NCBI GenBank assembly: GCA_035299085.1
Contig: DATGXG010000038.1
Coordinates: 1-64,000, forward strand
DNA from: Bacteroidales bacterium
GTDB taxonomy: Bacteria > Bacteroidota > Bacteroidia > Bacteroidales > UBA10428
DNA length: 64,000 bases
Reading direction: 5' to 3'
Shown here: piece after piece, positions 17,647 to 27,335 of the stretch
Layout: every line of letters starts with the position of its first letter
Numbering within the stretch: the stretch's first letter is position 1
The notes under the pieces: generated by a model
The model's input: only the letters and a program-made list of their open reading frames with translations
What the model was told of the DNA's origin: nothing
Databases searched by the model: none
Translations under genes and position numbers: made by a program

Positions 17647-20600
17647 ATGAGGTTTATTACTATATTGTTGGTTTTTCTGGTGGGTTCTTGGCGACTATTC
17701 GGGCAACCTCCTGCTTTAAGCGTAAAGTATTTTGATAAGTCGGATGGACTTACCAATTCTAATATCAATTTTGTTGCACAGGATTCAACTGGTTTCATTT
17801 GGGTTGCCACACTTGACGGGCTTTTCAAATATGACGGCTACAGATTTACCGTATACAGGCATATAAGAGATGACAGTACTTCACTCACAGGTAATACAGT
17901 TAATTACCTTTTTGCTGATAATAAAAACCGTTTATGGGTTTCCACATCCGCCGGTCTTTGCTGGTATAACAGGGAAAAGGACAATTTTGTATATGTTGCA
18001 GGCCGGCGAGATGTTAATCCGCTGGCATCCTACGATTTTAAGAGGATTACAACCGATGCAGAGGGTAATATCCTTACACGCAATCAAAACCAGATCTTCC
18101 GATATAATGAAAAAAGCAAAATACTTGAACAGGTATTTGAATCAGGGGATGCAGGCATAAACGATTTTATGATTGATAATAAAAACAGGCTCTGGATTAG
18201 TTTGTCATCTAATAAAGGCCTGGTAAAAACAACAATAGGAAAAACCGGCCGGGACACTATTTTGAAAAATATCAATATAGCAAGTCTGGCCATGCAGGAT
18301 AATGAGTTATGGATGGCTTGCATGGGCGGCGGAATTCAGAAAATGGACATTTCAAGCAATAAGGTCATACGGTTTCCTTTCAAAAGTTATGATGAATCAC
18401 TTGCCCTTTTTATCACAATTGACCAACATCACCGGATCTGGACTATAGATTATACAGGCCTCAAGATTTTTCAGCCTGAATATGGTGATTTCTTAGGTTA
18501 TTACCCGGTTTCCGGCGATGAAACAAGTATAAAATCGAATGTCTATGGCATTTTCCCTGACCGACAGGGTAATTACTGGATTTACCATCGACCCGGAGGC
18601 CTTGGAATCAGTATGAATCTGAAAGGTTTCCAGCACTATGACAACAATTTAAACAAATCCTGGCACACATCAAATCCAAAGGTCAATGCAGTGAATGAGG
18701 AAACTAACGGAAACCTGTGGATGGGCTATCATGAAGGCGGTGTGGATGTATTCGATTGGAGTGCTGATAAAATCCGCTCCTACAAACATCATGACAATGA
18801 TAAAAAAAGCATTGGCAAAGGATCGGTAAACTGTATTTTTCGCGATAGCCAGGGCACCATGTGGATAGGTTCTTACAACGGGGGTCTCCAGAGATATGAA
18901 AAGGATAAGGACAATTTCACATCGTTCATGAACGATCCATTGAATCCGTCATCACCGGCAGGAAATGATATCCGATCAATCGATGAAGATCAGGAGGGAA
19001 ACCTTTGGCTGGCGGTGCATGGTAAAGGAGTTGATAAATTCGACCGGAAGAATAACCGGTTCATACATTTTAACAATGCTGATAACCAACTTTCCAATGA
19101 TTGGCCTTTCAGCATTGTTGTTGATCATAATGACAATATATGGGTGGCCACCGCGTGGGGTCTCAATTTGCTCAAAAAAGGAGAACAAAAATTTCAAAAT
19201 TATCTTTCTAGCGTAAAAGACACAACAACCCTGACATCGGAATTAGTTACTTCTGTTTATGAAGATGATCAGCATATTATATGGGCGGGAACATCAAACG
19301 GACTTAACCGGTATAACGCCGGCTCCAATAATTTTACAAGGTTCCAGGGACTTTTTGAAAACGATTATGTAACGGGAATAACCAGTACAGACAGCACCAT
19401 ATGGGTCTGTACATTATCGGGAATATCAAGTCTTACTTCAGGGAATGAGGTGCACAATTTTAATACCTCTGACGGATTGCAATCCTCCGAATTTTCGTTT
19501 CAGAAGGTTTACAGGAATAACACGAACCAGCTTTATTTCGGTGGTATGCATGGAATTGATATGTTTAATCCCTATAGAATCAAATTAAATACAATACCTC
19601 CTGCAGTGGTTATTACAGGTATCCAGGTATATAATAAATTCCTGACTCCTTTTAACACGGATGAATTAAAAAAGCAAATTACCTATACCAGTAAGATCAG
19701 GCTGAAATATACTGATAAGGTTATTTCTTTCACATTTGCGGCCTTGAACTTTATAAATCCTGAAGAGAATATGTACGCTTACCGGATGAAGGGATTTGAA
19801 AACACCTGGCATACCGGAATTTCACGATATGCAACCTACACAAACCTCGATCCCGGAAAATATACACTTCAAGTCAGGGCCTGCAATAATGATGGAATAT
19901 GGAATACTGTTGGTACAGAACTTGAACTGATGATAATGCCTCCGTGGTACAGAACCGTATGGTTCAGAATCTTCCTGGTTCTGGCCATATTCGGAGCTGT
20001 TTTGCTTTATGTAAGCAAAAGAACGGCAAACCTTCACAAACAGAGAGTGCTTCTTGAAAAGGCTGTAAAGGAAAAGACTGCCGAACTAAATTTACAGGCT
20101 GATCATTTGCTTGAAGTGAATAAAGAATTGCAAAGGTACAATAACACAAAAGACCGGTTGTTTTCACTGATTTCACATGATCTTGTCAGTCCTTTTAACA
20201 CAATTATCGGATTTTCAGAAGTACTAAAGGAAAACTACAATCAACTGACCGAAAAGGAAAAGATCACCTATATACGGATGATCCATGAATCGTCACGCAA
20301 AGTTTTCCTTTTGCTCAACAATCTCCTTGTCTGGTCCCGATCGCAGACAAATCAGATTAAGTGCAACCCGGAAATGGTGAAACTGCAAAGTATTATCCAG
20401 GAAGTGGTTGAATTAAATAAAGAGCCTTTAAATGTAAAGAATATAAAGGCTAATGTAGGTTGCGATGATGATCTTGCCGTTATAGCCGATATTGAAATGC
20501 TCAAAACCATTGTCCGCAACCTTTTCAATAATGCGCTGAAGTTCAGTTTCAGGGATGGGACTATATCCATTACAGCTACTCCTAACCACAAATCCGTTTC

Positions 20601-20823
20601 TGTATCCTTCATTGATTCAGGCCCGGGTATGAATCAGGATAAAATCGATGAAATACTTTCCGAAACTATCATCCATTCCGAATACGGAACAAATGGTGAA
20701 ACAGGTACCGGTTTAGGATTATCCTTGTGTAAAGAATTTATCAAAACCAATAAAGGAGAGTTCTTCATTTTAAGCGAACCCGGTAAAGGAAGCACCTTTA
20801 CTTTCACCCTACCTTCGGCATAA
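17647..20823 (+). CDS. Sensor histidine kinase with Reg_prop beta-propellers and Y_Y_Y domain
   Basis: The 1058-residue protein has a signal peptide, then about 14 WVATLDGLFKYD-like Reg_prop repeats forming two propellers (about 25-660). A Y_Y_Y domain follows (about 670-755, with YTNLDPGKYTLQVRACN), then one membrane helix (about 775-795). A HisKA domain has LISHDLVSPFN with the phospho-accepting His844, and a HATPase domain has RNLFNNALKFS and TGTGLGLSL. This is the sensor half of the hybrid two-component systems used by Bacteroidota to sense glycans in the periplasm, but the receiver and AraC-type DNA-binding domains are absent. No response regulator gene is adjacent. The porin gene 85 bases downstream may be co-expressed. 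Confidence 0.93.
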   Translation: MRFITILLVFLVGSWRLFGQPPALSVKYFDKSDGLTNSNINFVAQDSTGFIWVATLDGLFKYDGYRFTVYRHIRDDSTSLTGNTVNYLFADNKNRLWVSTSAGLCWYNREKDNFVYVAGRRDVNPLASYDFKRITTDAEGNILTRNQNQIFRYNEKSKILEQVFESGDAGINDFMIDNKNRLWISLSSNKGLVKTTIGKTGRDTILKNINIASLAMQDNELWMACMGGGIQKMDISSNKVIRFPFKSYDESLALFITIDQHHRIWTIDYTGLKIFQPEYGDFLGYYPVSGDETSIKSNVYGIFPDRQGNYWIYHRPGGLGISMNLKGFQHYDNNLNKSWHTSNPKVNAVNEETNGNLWMGYHEGGVDVFDWSADKIRSYKHHDNDKKSIGKGSVNCIFRDSQGTMWIGSYNGGLQRYEKDKDNFTSFMNDPLNPSSPAGNDIRSIDEDQEGNLWLAVHGKGVDKFDRKNNRFIHFNNADNQLSNDWPFSIVVDHNDNIWVATAWGLNLLKKGEQKFQNYLSSVKDTTTLTSELVTSVYEDDQHIIWAGTSNGLNRYNAGSNNFTRFQGLFENDYVTGITSTDSTIWVCTLSGISSLTSGNEVHNFNTSDGLQSSEFSFQKVYRNNTNQLYFGGMHGIDMFNPYRIKLNTIPPAVVITGIQVYNKFLTPFNTDELKKQITYTSKIRLKYTDKVISFTFAALNFINPEENMYAYRMKGFENTWHTGISRYATYTNLDPGKYTLQVRACNNDGIWNTVGTELELMIMPPWYRTVWFRIFLVLAIFGAVLLYVSKRTANLHKQRVLLEKAVKEKTAELNLQADHLLEVNKELQRYNNTKDRLFSLISHDLVSPFNTIIGFSEVLKENYNQLTEKEKITYIRMIHESSRKVFLLLNNLLVWSRSQTNQIKCNPEMVKLQSIIQEVVELNKEPLNVKNIKANVGCDDDLAVIADIEMLKTIVRNLFNNALKFSFRDGTISITATPNHKSVSVSFIDSGPGMNQDKIDEILSETIIHSEYGTNGETGTGLGLSLCKEFIKTNKGEFFILSEPGKGSTFTFTLPSA

Positions 20824-20849
20824 AGAAATTGGCTAATTTTATGGTTTGA

Positions 20850-20896
20850 TGTTTGAGGTTTGATGATATTATTCAAACATCAAACTTCAAACTATA
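20850..20896. repeat. Imperfect inverted repeat between kinase and porin genes
   Basis: Tgatgtttgaggtttgatg is followed after attatt by caaacatcaaacttcaaac, giving a long imperfect stem. It may be a weak terminator or an attenuator ahead of the porin gene. Confidence 0.4.
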
Positions 20897-20908
20897 AACT
20901 TTATCCAT

Positions 20909-22039
20909 ATGCGATTAAAGTGCCTGGTTTTCTTTTTTCTTTATATGGGTTTTGAGCCGTTGATTATTGCCCAGCCTGATGACAGTGCAAAAAGATTTTC
21001 TGCGGGTTTCTCTTACACCGGCGATGTTGTCAGCAATCTGGCAGGCGGTATCAGCCAGGGATCAACCTACCTGGGCATTGTAAACCTGAAACTTCAACTG
21101 AGGATCGGTAAAAGGGGATTCTTTTTTATTAATGCAGCCAATACCCATGGCGGTGAGCCATCAGTTACTCTCACAGGCGATTACCAGGTTTTTTCCAATA
21201 TTGAAGCCGGAAATCATACTTATCTGCAGGAATTGTGGTTTAAGCAAAGCTGGGAACATACGGATCTTTGCATGGGCTTGCAGGATTTAAATGTTAATAT
21301 TGCAAATATCCCTGCTGCCTCCATATTTCTCAACAGTTCGTTCGGCATTCTGCCCACAGTTTCCACGAACGTTCCGGCACCTATATTCCCGCTCACCTCA
21401 ATGGGAATCTTCGCCAAAACGGACATCAGCCCTTCTTTATCTTTACTGGGGGCGGTTTTTGACGGCGAACCCACCGATTTTGAAAAGAACCCCCATAACC
21501 TGAAATGGGATTTCACCCGGAAAGATGGATTTTTGTTCTTTCTTGAACTCCAGAAATCATTTTTCGCTGAAAATTTGCCTTTACTGCTGAAAGCGGGAGT
21601 TTATCGTCATCAGCATTTCTTTGATGATGATTACAATTTATTTGATAGCAACTCCGTGCATAGGAATAATTACGGAATCTACCTGCTTGGAGAAAAAGAT
21701 ATCTGGCACAATCAACAGCGATCGGTTAAGATGTTCCTCCAGTTAGGTCTTAGCCCTGAACACTTTAATCCCTGCAGACTTTATGGTGGATATGGTATCA
21801 ATGTGAGCGGACTTTTTTTCAGGAACGGAACCGATAATGCCGGAATTGCCCTGGCTTATGGAGTTGTGAAAGGTTTCCCGGGCAATGAACTTGCAATTGA
21901 ATCTACCTGGCAACTTCCAGTATTTTCTCACTTTTTTATACAACCCGATATGCAGTATATAATTAATCCTGCCGGAACAGGGGCAAAATTAAGCAACTGC
22001 CTTGCAGCCACATTGAGGTTCGGATTAATATTTCCCTGA
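20909..22039 (+). CDS. Carbohydrate porin, OprB-like
   Basis: The 376-residue protein has a signal peptide ending near LIIAQPDD and a body of alternating beta strands. The segments TYLQELWFKQSWEHTD, LCMGLQDLN, FLNSSFGILP and FPLTSMGIF resemble the OprB carbohydrate-selective porin family. The last residues, ATLRFGLIFP, are consistent with an outer-membrane barrel end. It would let sugars cross the outer membrane. It follows a Reg_prop sensor kinase, which suggests control by a glycan signal, but this link is inferred from position only. It could also be a more distant barrel of unknown substrate. Confidence 0.7.
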   Translation: MRLKCLVFFFLYMGFEPLIIAQPDDSAKRFSAGFSYTGDVVSNLAGGISQGSTYLGIVNLKLQLRIGKRGFFFINAANTHGGEPSVTLTGDYQVFSNIEAGNHTYLQELWFKQSWEHTDLCMGLQDLNVNIANIPAASIFLNSSFGILPTVSTNVPAPIFPLTSMGIFAKTDISPSLSLLGAVFDGEPTDFEKNPHNLKWDFTRKDGFLFFLELQKSFFAENLPLLLKAGVYRHQHFFDDDYNLFDSNSVHRNNYGIYLLGEKDIWHNQQRSVKMFLQLGLSPEHFNPCRLYGGYGINVSGLFFRNGTDNAGIALAYGVVKGFPGNELAIESTWQLPVFSHFFIQPDMQYIINPAGTGAKLSNCLAATLRFGLIFP

Positions 22040-22087
22040 TTTACTATAACTGTTGGTTATTTTTGCCGTACAACCGGTGTTAAGTTA

Positions 22088-22711
22088 ATGAATATGACAA
22101 ATTTTGAAATCTGGAGCCTTATTATTCAGGCACTGACATCGTTATTACTGCTGACTATTATTCTTATAGCTCTTTTTGGAAAGACAATAACGGAAAAATT
22201 ATTTCCCGGCCGCATCAACATTGAAATCCTTGATAAAAACGGCGAACTTACCATTCTTGACAACGGACACCGTGTGATTTATTATCACCTGAGGGTTATC
22301 AACACAGGAAAAATTATAATAAAGAATTGCAGGATCTTTCTTTCGAAAATTTCAAAGCTTGAAAACGGGGAGTTTATCAATGTGCCGTTCTCAGTCCCTC
22401 CGCGTTATGTATGGTCACCGGCTGAAACATCACCAGAAGGCGTCGATATTGTGACTGAAAGGATAGCTGATTTTGGTTACGTAATTGACAGCTCAACTGA
22501 ATTCAAGCCTACTGTTACACCCATATTGAACTCGTTCAAAGGGAACCTGAAACATGAAGAAACATTCCGGTATTTTATTGAAGTGATCTCTGAAAATTAT
22601 CATTCTAAAAAGCTTATTGCCATTGAGGTTACATGGGACGGTATATGGCCGAATGATTTAACTGAAATGTGTGATCACCTGGTTATAAAGAAGGTGAGAA
22701 GTGAGAAATGA
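22088..22711 (+). CDS. Hypothetical protein with one N-terminal membrane helix
   Basis: This 207-residue protein is not recognised. One hydrophobic helix lies at about residues 8-30 (LIIQALTSLLLLTIILIALF), followed by a basic turn and a soluble beta-rich region. The rhythm of that region (VIYYHLRVINTGKIIIKNC) resembles an immunoglobulin-like or CARDB-type fold. It is probably anchored to the inner membrane. It lies 48 bases after the porin gene on the same strand and may be co-transcribed. Codon use looks like that of its neighbours. Confidence 0.65.
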   Translation: MNMTNFEIWSLIIQALTSLLLLTIILIALFGKTITEKLFPGRINIEILDKNGELTILDNGHRVIYYHLRVINTGKIIIKNCRIFLSKISKLENGEFINVPFSVPPRYVWSPAETSPEGVDIVTERIADFGYVIDSSTEFKPTVTPILNSFKGNLKHEETFRYFIEVISENYHSKKLIAIEVTWDGIWPNDLTEMCDHLVIKKVRSEK

Positions 22712-22713
22712 GA

Positions 22714-22751
22714 GGAGAGAGGTGAGTAAGTCTCTCCTCTCACCTCTCTCC
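22714..22751. terminator. Hairpin between convergent genes
   Basis: A 13-base arm, ggagagaggtgag, at 22714-22726 is matched by its exact complement ctcacctctctcc at 22739-22751, with a 12-base loop. It sits between the ends of the 22088 gene and the M16 protease gene. It is probably bidirectional, although no strong T-run follows. Confidence 0.6.
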
Positions 22752-22768
22752 TTTCTCCTCTGATGAAG

Positions 22769-25744
22769 CTATTTCTGAAGCTTCACGAGTGCCTTAAACA
22801 ACGCCTTATTCTGCGAAACCTTGGCGTCATTGCCATACACACAATAAACCTGTTTATCAATGATCTTGCTGATGTCAGCACTCATTCCCTTTATATCAGC
22901 TGCTGAAGTTGCAAGAACAGCATCCCTGTCGGCCTGCAATTCTTCCTTAGTTACCTGCTCAAAGAACCATCTGAACGCCTGATCGCCTTTCTGTGACGGG
23001 GTAAGCGGATAATCAAGGTCGGCAATTGTACCGATAATATACCGAGTCATGGCCGTTGAATCAGCATTAAAATTCGAAAGATAATTAACTGTACCCTTAA
23101 AATTATTCAGGGTTTCCGACAAGTTTGGATCACGATAGGATGCAAAAGTTACCGTACCATTTTTACTGATACTGCTGAAACCACCGTACGCACCGCCGAC
23201 TACCCTCACCTGGGTCTGAAGCCAGTCAGTTGACATGATCTGATTCAGCACATACCACTTGCCGTTCCAGGGTAGTCCGAGTTTTTCATAATCAAATCCC
23301 TGTAAAACATACTGAACTTTAGAAGCAGTAAGAATACCTTCGTTCATTTCCTTTGGTTCGAGTTTCCAGTTATTGCATGAAACAGGATTATCGGACAACA
23401 TTTTTGAGAAGGTTTCGAACTTTGCTGAATACTGTTTGAAATCCTCTTTGTCACAGGTTACTCCACCAATCATATTGGCTTTTGTAAACAGCAGATTGTA
23501 GGCTTCTTTCAGATTCCTTATAATTTCATCTGATTTTTCATTGTAATTGCGGCTTAAATCAGTTACAAACCAGTAGTAATCGAGTCCTCTTGTTTTCTCG
23601 GCAAACACGCCGTGCCTTGAACAATATGACTCAAGACGGGTAGCAGCAATACCATATCCGTTCTGGTTAACATTGGATTCAAGTTGCGACTGCAGACGTT
23701 TCAGCAGTTCACCCAAACGATCCTTGTTATCCAGGTTGGTTTTTGTAAGAATATCACCGAGTAACACAAGAGAAGTATCCAGTTTATCCGGAGTTGTTTT
23801 TATATTGATCTTCATATACGGCTGAAGACTGTTATCATCGTGCTTCGGCATATATGACGCCAGTGAAGCACTATAACCGCCAGTATTGATATTCAAGGCG
23901 TTATCAAGCTGTCCATAGGTGTAATTGGCTGCATCCATTTTTCCAAGAAGCTGGGTGAGCAGAACGGCATAAGGCAGCTTGTCCTCGGTAAGGACTTCTA
24001 AATTGAACCAGTAATTCATGTAGATGACACCATTTGTGAACACGTCAAAATATACATGGGGCACCGTACCTACTTTATCATACACCGGCTCATACCAGGT
24101 AGCTTCTTTTTTAATATCTGCAAGTTTGAGCATGGGAATAGTGGCAACAGCTTCGGGACTGTCTTCTTTTTTCTGGAAGGCAATGAGGTTCTGAGTACCA
24201 GAAACAACTGAATCAAGCACGGCATCCGTCATTTTCTTTTTAGCCTCTGCTAATTCGTCTGTTATTTTATTTGAAATTTCCTGTTCCAGTCCCTGTTTTG
24301 GTTTGAGGGTGAGAATAAGGCCATATTTATTATCGATCAGTTCTTTCTGAATCATATCCTCCAGAAGAGTTCCTGTGAGGGATTGCTTAACAACAGCAAG
24401 CGTTTTTTCATATTCAAGCGGAGCAAACGGATCACCGGTATACATCCATGAATTGAGCAACCTCATATCATAAGTCAGGCCTTTTTGTGCATCATTGCCT
24501 TCACGCAGTCTGAATTCCATGCGATTGATGGCGCCTTTCAGAGTTTCCCTGTCTATTTTTTCAGTAACCACTTTTTTAAGTGTATTCGTCACCACTTCGC
24601 GGAATTTATCCTTATCGGCAGGATCTGCGTTCTGCACCACAATGGAAAAAATATTCTGCAGCAGGGTATTGTTTGAAGAATATACATCGCTGCCAATACC
24701 TGCTTCCTGCAAGGCTTTCCGAATAGGGGCTGATTCCTGGTCAACAAGCACGCTACCCAGGAGTTCAAGGCAACTGTTGGTTACAGGATCAGCACCTGAA
24801 CCCACCACCCAGTTCATAGCAAGGTACGTTTGTTTTTCTAAGGGAGCGCCTTCGATTACTGAATAATCGGCTGTCAGATCCTTTATTTCAGTGAAAGGAG
24901 CATTCGGCTGAGTCTTTGCAGGAGGTTCGGTCTTATCATAATTCTGCAGGTATTCCTTGTCGATGAATTCAAGTTCCCTGGCCAGGTCAGCATCTCCATA
25001 CAGGAATATGTAGCTGTTTGAAGGATGATAATTCTTTTTATGAAAGGCAATAAAATCTTCGTAGGTAAGAGAGGGAATTGCTGTAGGGTACCCGCCCGAA
25101 GAAAAACGGTAACCATTGTCAGGGAACAGGTTCTTCTGTATCTGGTACCACATTTCGCGCTCCGCATTTGAAAATGCACCTTTCATTTCATTGTAAACAA
25201 CACCTTTATATTGAAGCGGTGAATTCTTATCGGTCAGCTCATAATGCCATCCTTCCTGCATGAATATCCGCTTTTCAGTATAAATGAGCGGATTGAACAC
25301 GGCATCAAGATATACATGCATAAGGTTGAAGTAATCTTTGTCATTCATGCTGGCGACCGGGTAAACCGTAAAATCATCAGCGGTCATGGCATTCAGGAAG
25401 GTATTCAGCGATCCTTTCAACAGTATGTCAAAGGGGCTCTTCACAGGAAAATTCTTTGAACCGTTAAGGACAGAATGTTCCATAATATGCGGCGTTCCGC
25501 CATCACTAACCGGGATAGTGCTGAATGCAATGCTGAACGTCTTGTTGGGATCGTCGGCGGCTATTTTTAACACATGAGCACCGCTTTTTATATGCTCAAA
25601 AAGATAGCAGTCAGCATTTACTTCCTTCACAAATTTCTTCTCCACAAGGCGGTAGCCGGGATAAGAGGCTTCTTTACACGATGATAGCATCAAGGGTACG
25701 ATTAAAAGTGTTAATACAATACGGTAAACAAAAGTGGGTCTCAT
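22769..25744 (-). CDS. M16C-family zinc metalloprotease lipoprotein (PreP-like)
   Basis: The 991-residue protein has a lipoprotein signal ending at LSSC (Cys23). The inverted zinc motif HIMEH (86-90) lies in the context GGTPHIMEHSVLNGSK. It is followed by LNAMTADDFTVYPVAS and by the downstream acidic ligand region YNEMKGAFSNAE. It has the double-length, four-domain layout of the M16C group, such as presequence protease, which degrades short peptides inside a closed chamber. Being a lipoprotein, it probably acts in the periplasm. It is transcribed alone, with its promoter in the gap shared with the GH8 gene. Confidence 0.93.
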   Translation of the reverse strand: MRPTFVYRIVLTLLIVPLMLSSCKEASYPGYRLVEKKFVKEVNADCYLFEHIKSGAHVLKIAADDPNKTFSIAFSTIPVSDGGTPHIMEHSVLNGSKNFPVKSPFDILLKGSLNTFLNAMTADDFTVYPVASMNDKDYFNLMHVYLDAVFNPLIYTEKRIFMQEGWHYELTDKNSPLQYKGVVYNEMKGAFSNAEREMWYQIQKNLFPDNGYRFSSGGYPTAIPSLTYEDFIAFHKKNYHPSNSYIFLYGDADLARELEFIDKEYLQNYDKTEPPAKTQPNAPFTEIKDLTADYSVIEGAPLEKQTYLAMNWVVGSGADPVTNSCLELLGSVLVDQESAPIRKALQEAGIGSDVYSSNNTLLQNIFSIVVQNADPADKDKFREVVTNTLKKVVTEKIDRETLKGAINRMEFRLREGNDAQKGLTYDMRLLNSWMYTGDPFAPLEYEKTLAVVKQSLTGTLLEDMIQKELIDNKYGLILTLKPKQGLEQEISNKITDELAEAKKKMTDAVLDSVVSGTQNLIAFQKKEDSPEAVATIPMLKLADIKKEATWYEPVYDKVGTVPHVYFDVFTNGVIYMNYWFNLEVLTEDKLPYAVLLTQLLGKMDAANYTYGQLDNALNINTGGYSASLASYMPKHDDNSLQPYMKINIKTTPDKLDTSLVLLGDILTKTNLDNKDRLGELLKRLQSQLESNVNQNGYGIAATRLESYCSRHGVFAEKTRGLDYYWFVTDLSRNYNEKSDEIIRNLKEAYNLLFTKANMIGGVTCDKEDFKQYSAKFETFSKMLSDNPVSCNNWKLEPKEMNEGILTASKVQYVLQGFDYEKLGLPWNGKWYVLNQIMSTDWLQTQVRVVGGAYGGFSSISKNGTVTFASYRDPNLSETLNNFKGTVNYLSNFNADSTAMTRYIIGTIADLDYPLTPSQKGDQAFRWFFEQVTKEELQADRDAVLATSAADIKGMSADISKIIDKQVYCVYGNDAKVSQNKALFKALVKLQK

Positions 25745-25850
25745 AAGTGCGATAGTTTTAGATTATTGAGAGGATTCGCTAATGTATAAAGAAAAACTTT
25801 TGGAAAATCTGACCGGTGTTGGTATTTTTATATCATAAAAAGAAAAATAA

Positions 25851-27110
25851 ATGAAATTCCTTATCCTCTTAAGCACTTTATTTCTGGTGCATTTTACAAC
25901 CTATGCCGATAAAGGCATTCCCGAAGACGGTACCGGAGCTTATTCTACCGGAAAATACAGAAATCTATTCCTTGAAAATGGCCATTCGCAGAAAGAAATT
26001 GATACTAAAGTTGAAACTGCCTTTCAACAAATGTTTCATGGTGATACAGCACAGGCTTTATATTTCGGGGCAGGTTCGAATCAAAACGGAAAAATGGCTT
26101 ACCTGTGCGATGTGTTGCATAACGACGTCCGCAGCGAAGGTATGTCTTACGGTATGATGATCTGCGTTCAGCTTGATAAAAAAGAGGAATTCAATGCCCT
26201 CTGGAACTGGGCCGTTTCACATATGTATATTTCTTCGCCCGAGCATCCATGCGAAGGCTATTTCGCCTGGTCGATGAAAAGGGATGGAACTCCGAATGCA
26301 GAAACACCTGCACCCGACGGTGAGGAATATTTTGTAATGTCGCTCTATTTTGCCCATCATCGCTGGGGAAGCGGAGAGGGAATATACAACTATAAGGAAT
26401 GGGCTGACCGTATTCTCACCACAATGCGCCATCACCCGGTTAAGAAAGGCAAAGCCGGAAGGATGATGACAGTCGTTGGACCGATGGTAAATGAAAAAGC
26501 CGGTATGATCCTCTTTGTGCCGGATGGCGGTAATGACTTTACAGATCCATCCTATCATTTGCCTGCCTTTTATGAATTATGGGCCAGATGGGGTCCGGTG
26601 GCCGACCGGAATTTCTGGGCTGCAGCAGCAGATACAAGCAGGAAATTCTTTAACAGGGCCTGTGACAGGCAAACCGGACTTTCATCGGATTATGCCAATT
26701 TTAATGGAAGCCCGAAAATCGTGGCCTGGAACCCGAATGCTCACAATTTCGCATATGACTCATGGAGAACTGCTGTAAACTGGTCGGTCGACTGGTCATG
26801 GTGGCAGAAAGATCCGAATGAAAAGATACTGGCTAACCGGATTCAGTCTTTCTTCGCCTCTTTTGGTGTAACCAAATACGGGTCATTGTTCAAAACCACC
26901 GGGGAAGTAATAGCTCCCTGGCACCGGGCAGGACTGATTTCAGCGAATGCATCGGTAAGCCTGGCCGCTGATCATTCCGTTGCAAAGGATTTTGTTGAAG
27001 ATTTCTGGAATACACCCCTTCCGCAGAATTTCGGCGACCGTTATTATGACGGTACATTGTATATGCTTAACCTGTTGCACTGCTCAGGTAAGTTCAGGAT
27101 TTGGAAGTGA
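25851..27110 (+). CDS. GH8 reducing-end xylose-releasing exo-oligoxylanase
   Basis: The 419-residue protein has a signal peptide (cleavage near TTYA-DKG) and a GH8 (alpha/alpha)6 barrel. The general acid is Glu96 in DVRSEGMSYGMM and the proposed base is Asp303 in FAYDSWR. Strong segments are GYFAWSMKRDGT, PAPDGEEYFVMSLYFAHHRWG, FTDPSYHLPAFYELW and the ending RYYDGTLYMLNLLHCSGKF. These match Rex (EC 3.2.1.156), which cuts xylose from the reducing end of xylo-oligosaccharides. The exported location suggests action in the periplasm. It is not inside a polysaccharide utilization locus here. A dispersed repeat begins 8 bases after the stop. Confidence 0.92.
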   Translation: MKFLILLSTLFLVHFTTYADKGIPEDGTGAYSTGKYRNLFLENGHSQKEIDTKVETAFQQMFHGDTAQALYFGAGSNQNGKMAYLCDVLHNDVRSEGMSYGMMICVQLDKKEEFNALWNWAVSHMYISSPEHPCEGYFAWSMKRDGTPNAETPAPDGEEYFVMSLYFAHHRWGSGEGIYNYKEWADRILTTMRHHPVKKGKAGRMMTVVGPMVNEKAGMILFVPDGGNDFTDPSYHLPAFYELWARWGPVADRNFWAAAADTSRKFFNRACDRQTGLSSDYANFNGSPKIVAWNPNAHNFAYDSWRTAVNWSVDWSWWQKDPNEKILANRIQSFFASFGVTKYGSLFKTTGEVIAPWHRAGLISANASVSLAADHSVAKDFVEDFWNTPLPQNFGDRYYDGTLYMLNLLHCSGKFRIWK

Positions 27111-27117
27111 GTTTGAT

Positions 27118-27335
27118 CGTCATTGCGAGGAGCCAGACAGAATATTGATTATTATCAAAAGTTTTGTCGACGAAGCAATCTGCCCGCACAGGAATTTCTC
27201 CGAAAAGGGTACCAATGGAATTAACGACGAAGCAATCCATCGCTTTTTACAGGGCCCTGCCTGTTTTGGCAGATTGCTTCGTCGCAATTACTTACTTCTA
27301 TAATCATTTAACTATTTAGCTCCTCGCAATGACGG
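27118..27335. repeat. Composite inverted repeat with cgtcattgcgaggagc ends
   Basis: The left end cgtcattgcgaggagc (27118-27133) is matched by gctcctcgcaatgacg (27319-27334). Inside are three copies of the gacgaagcaatc module, two direct and one inverted, and a gccctgcctgttttggcag segment. The modules are shared with the copy at 45-129. The right end runs into the coding sequence of the SecD-domain gene and supplies its last codons. Confidence 0.75.
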
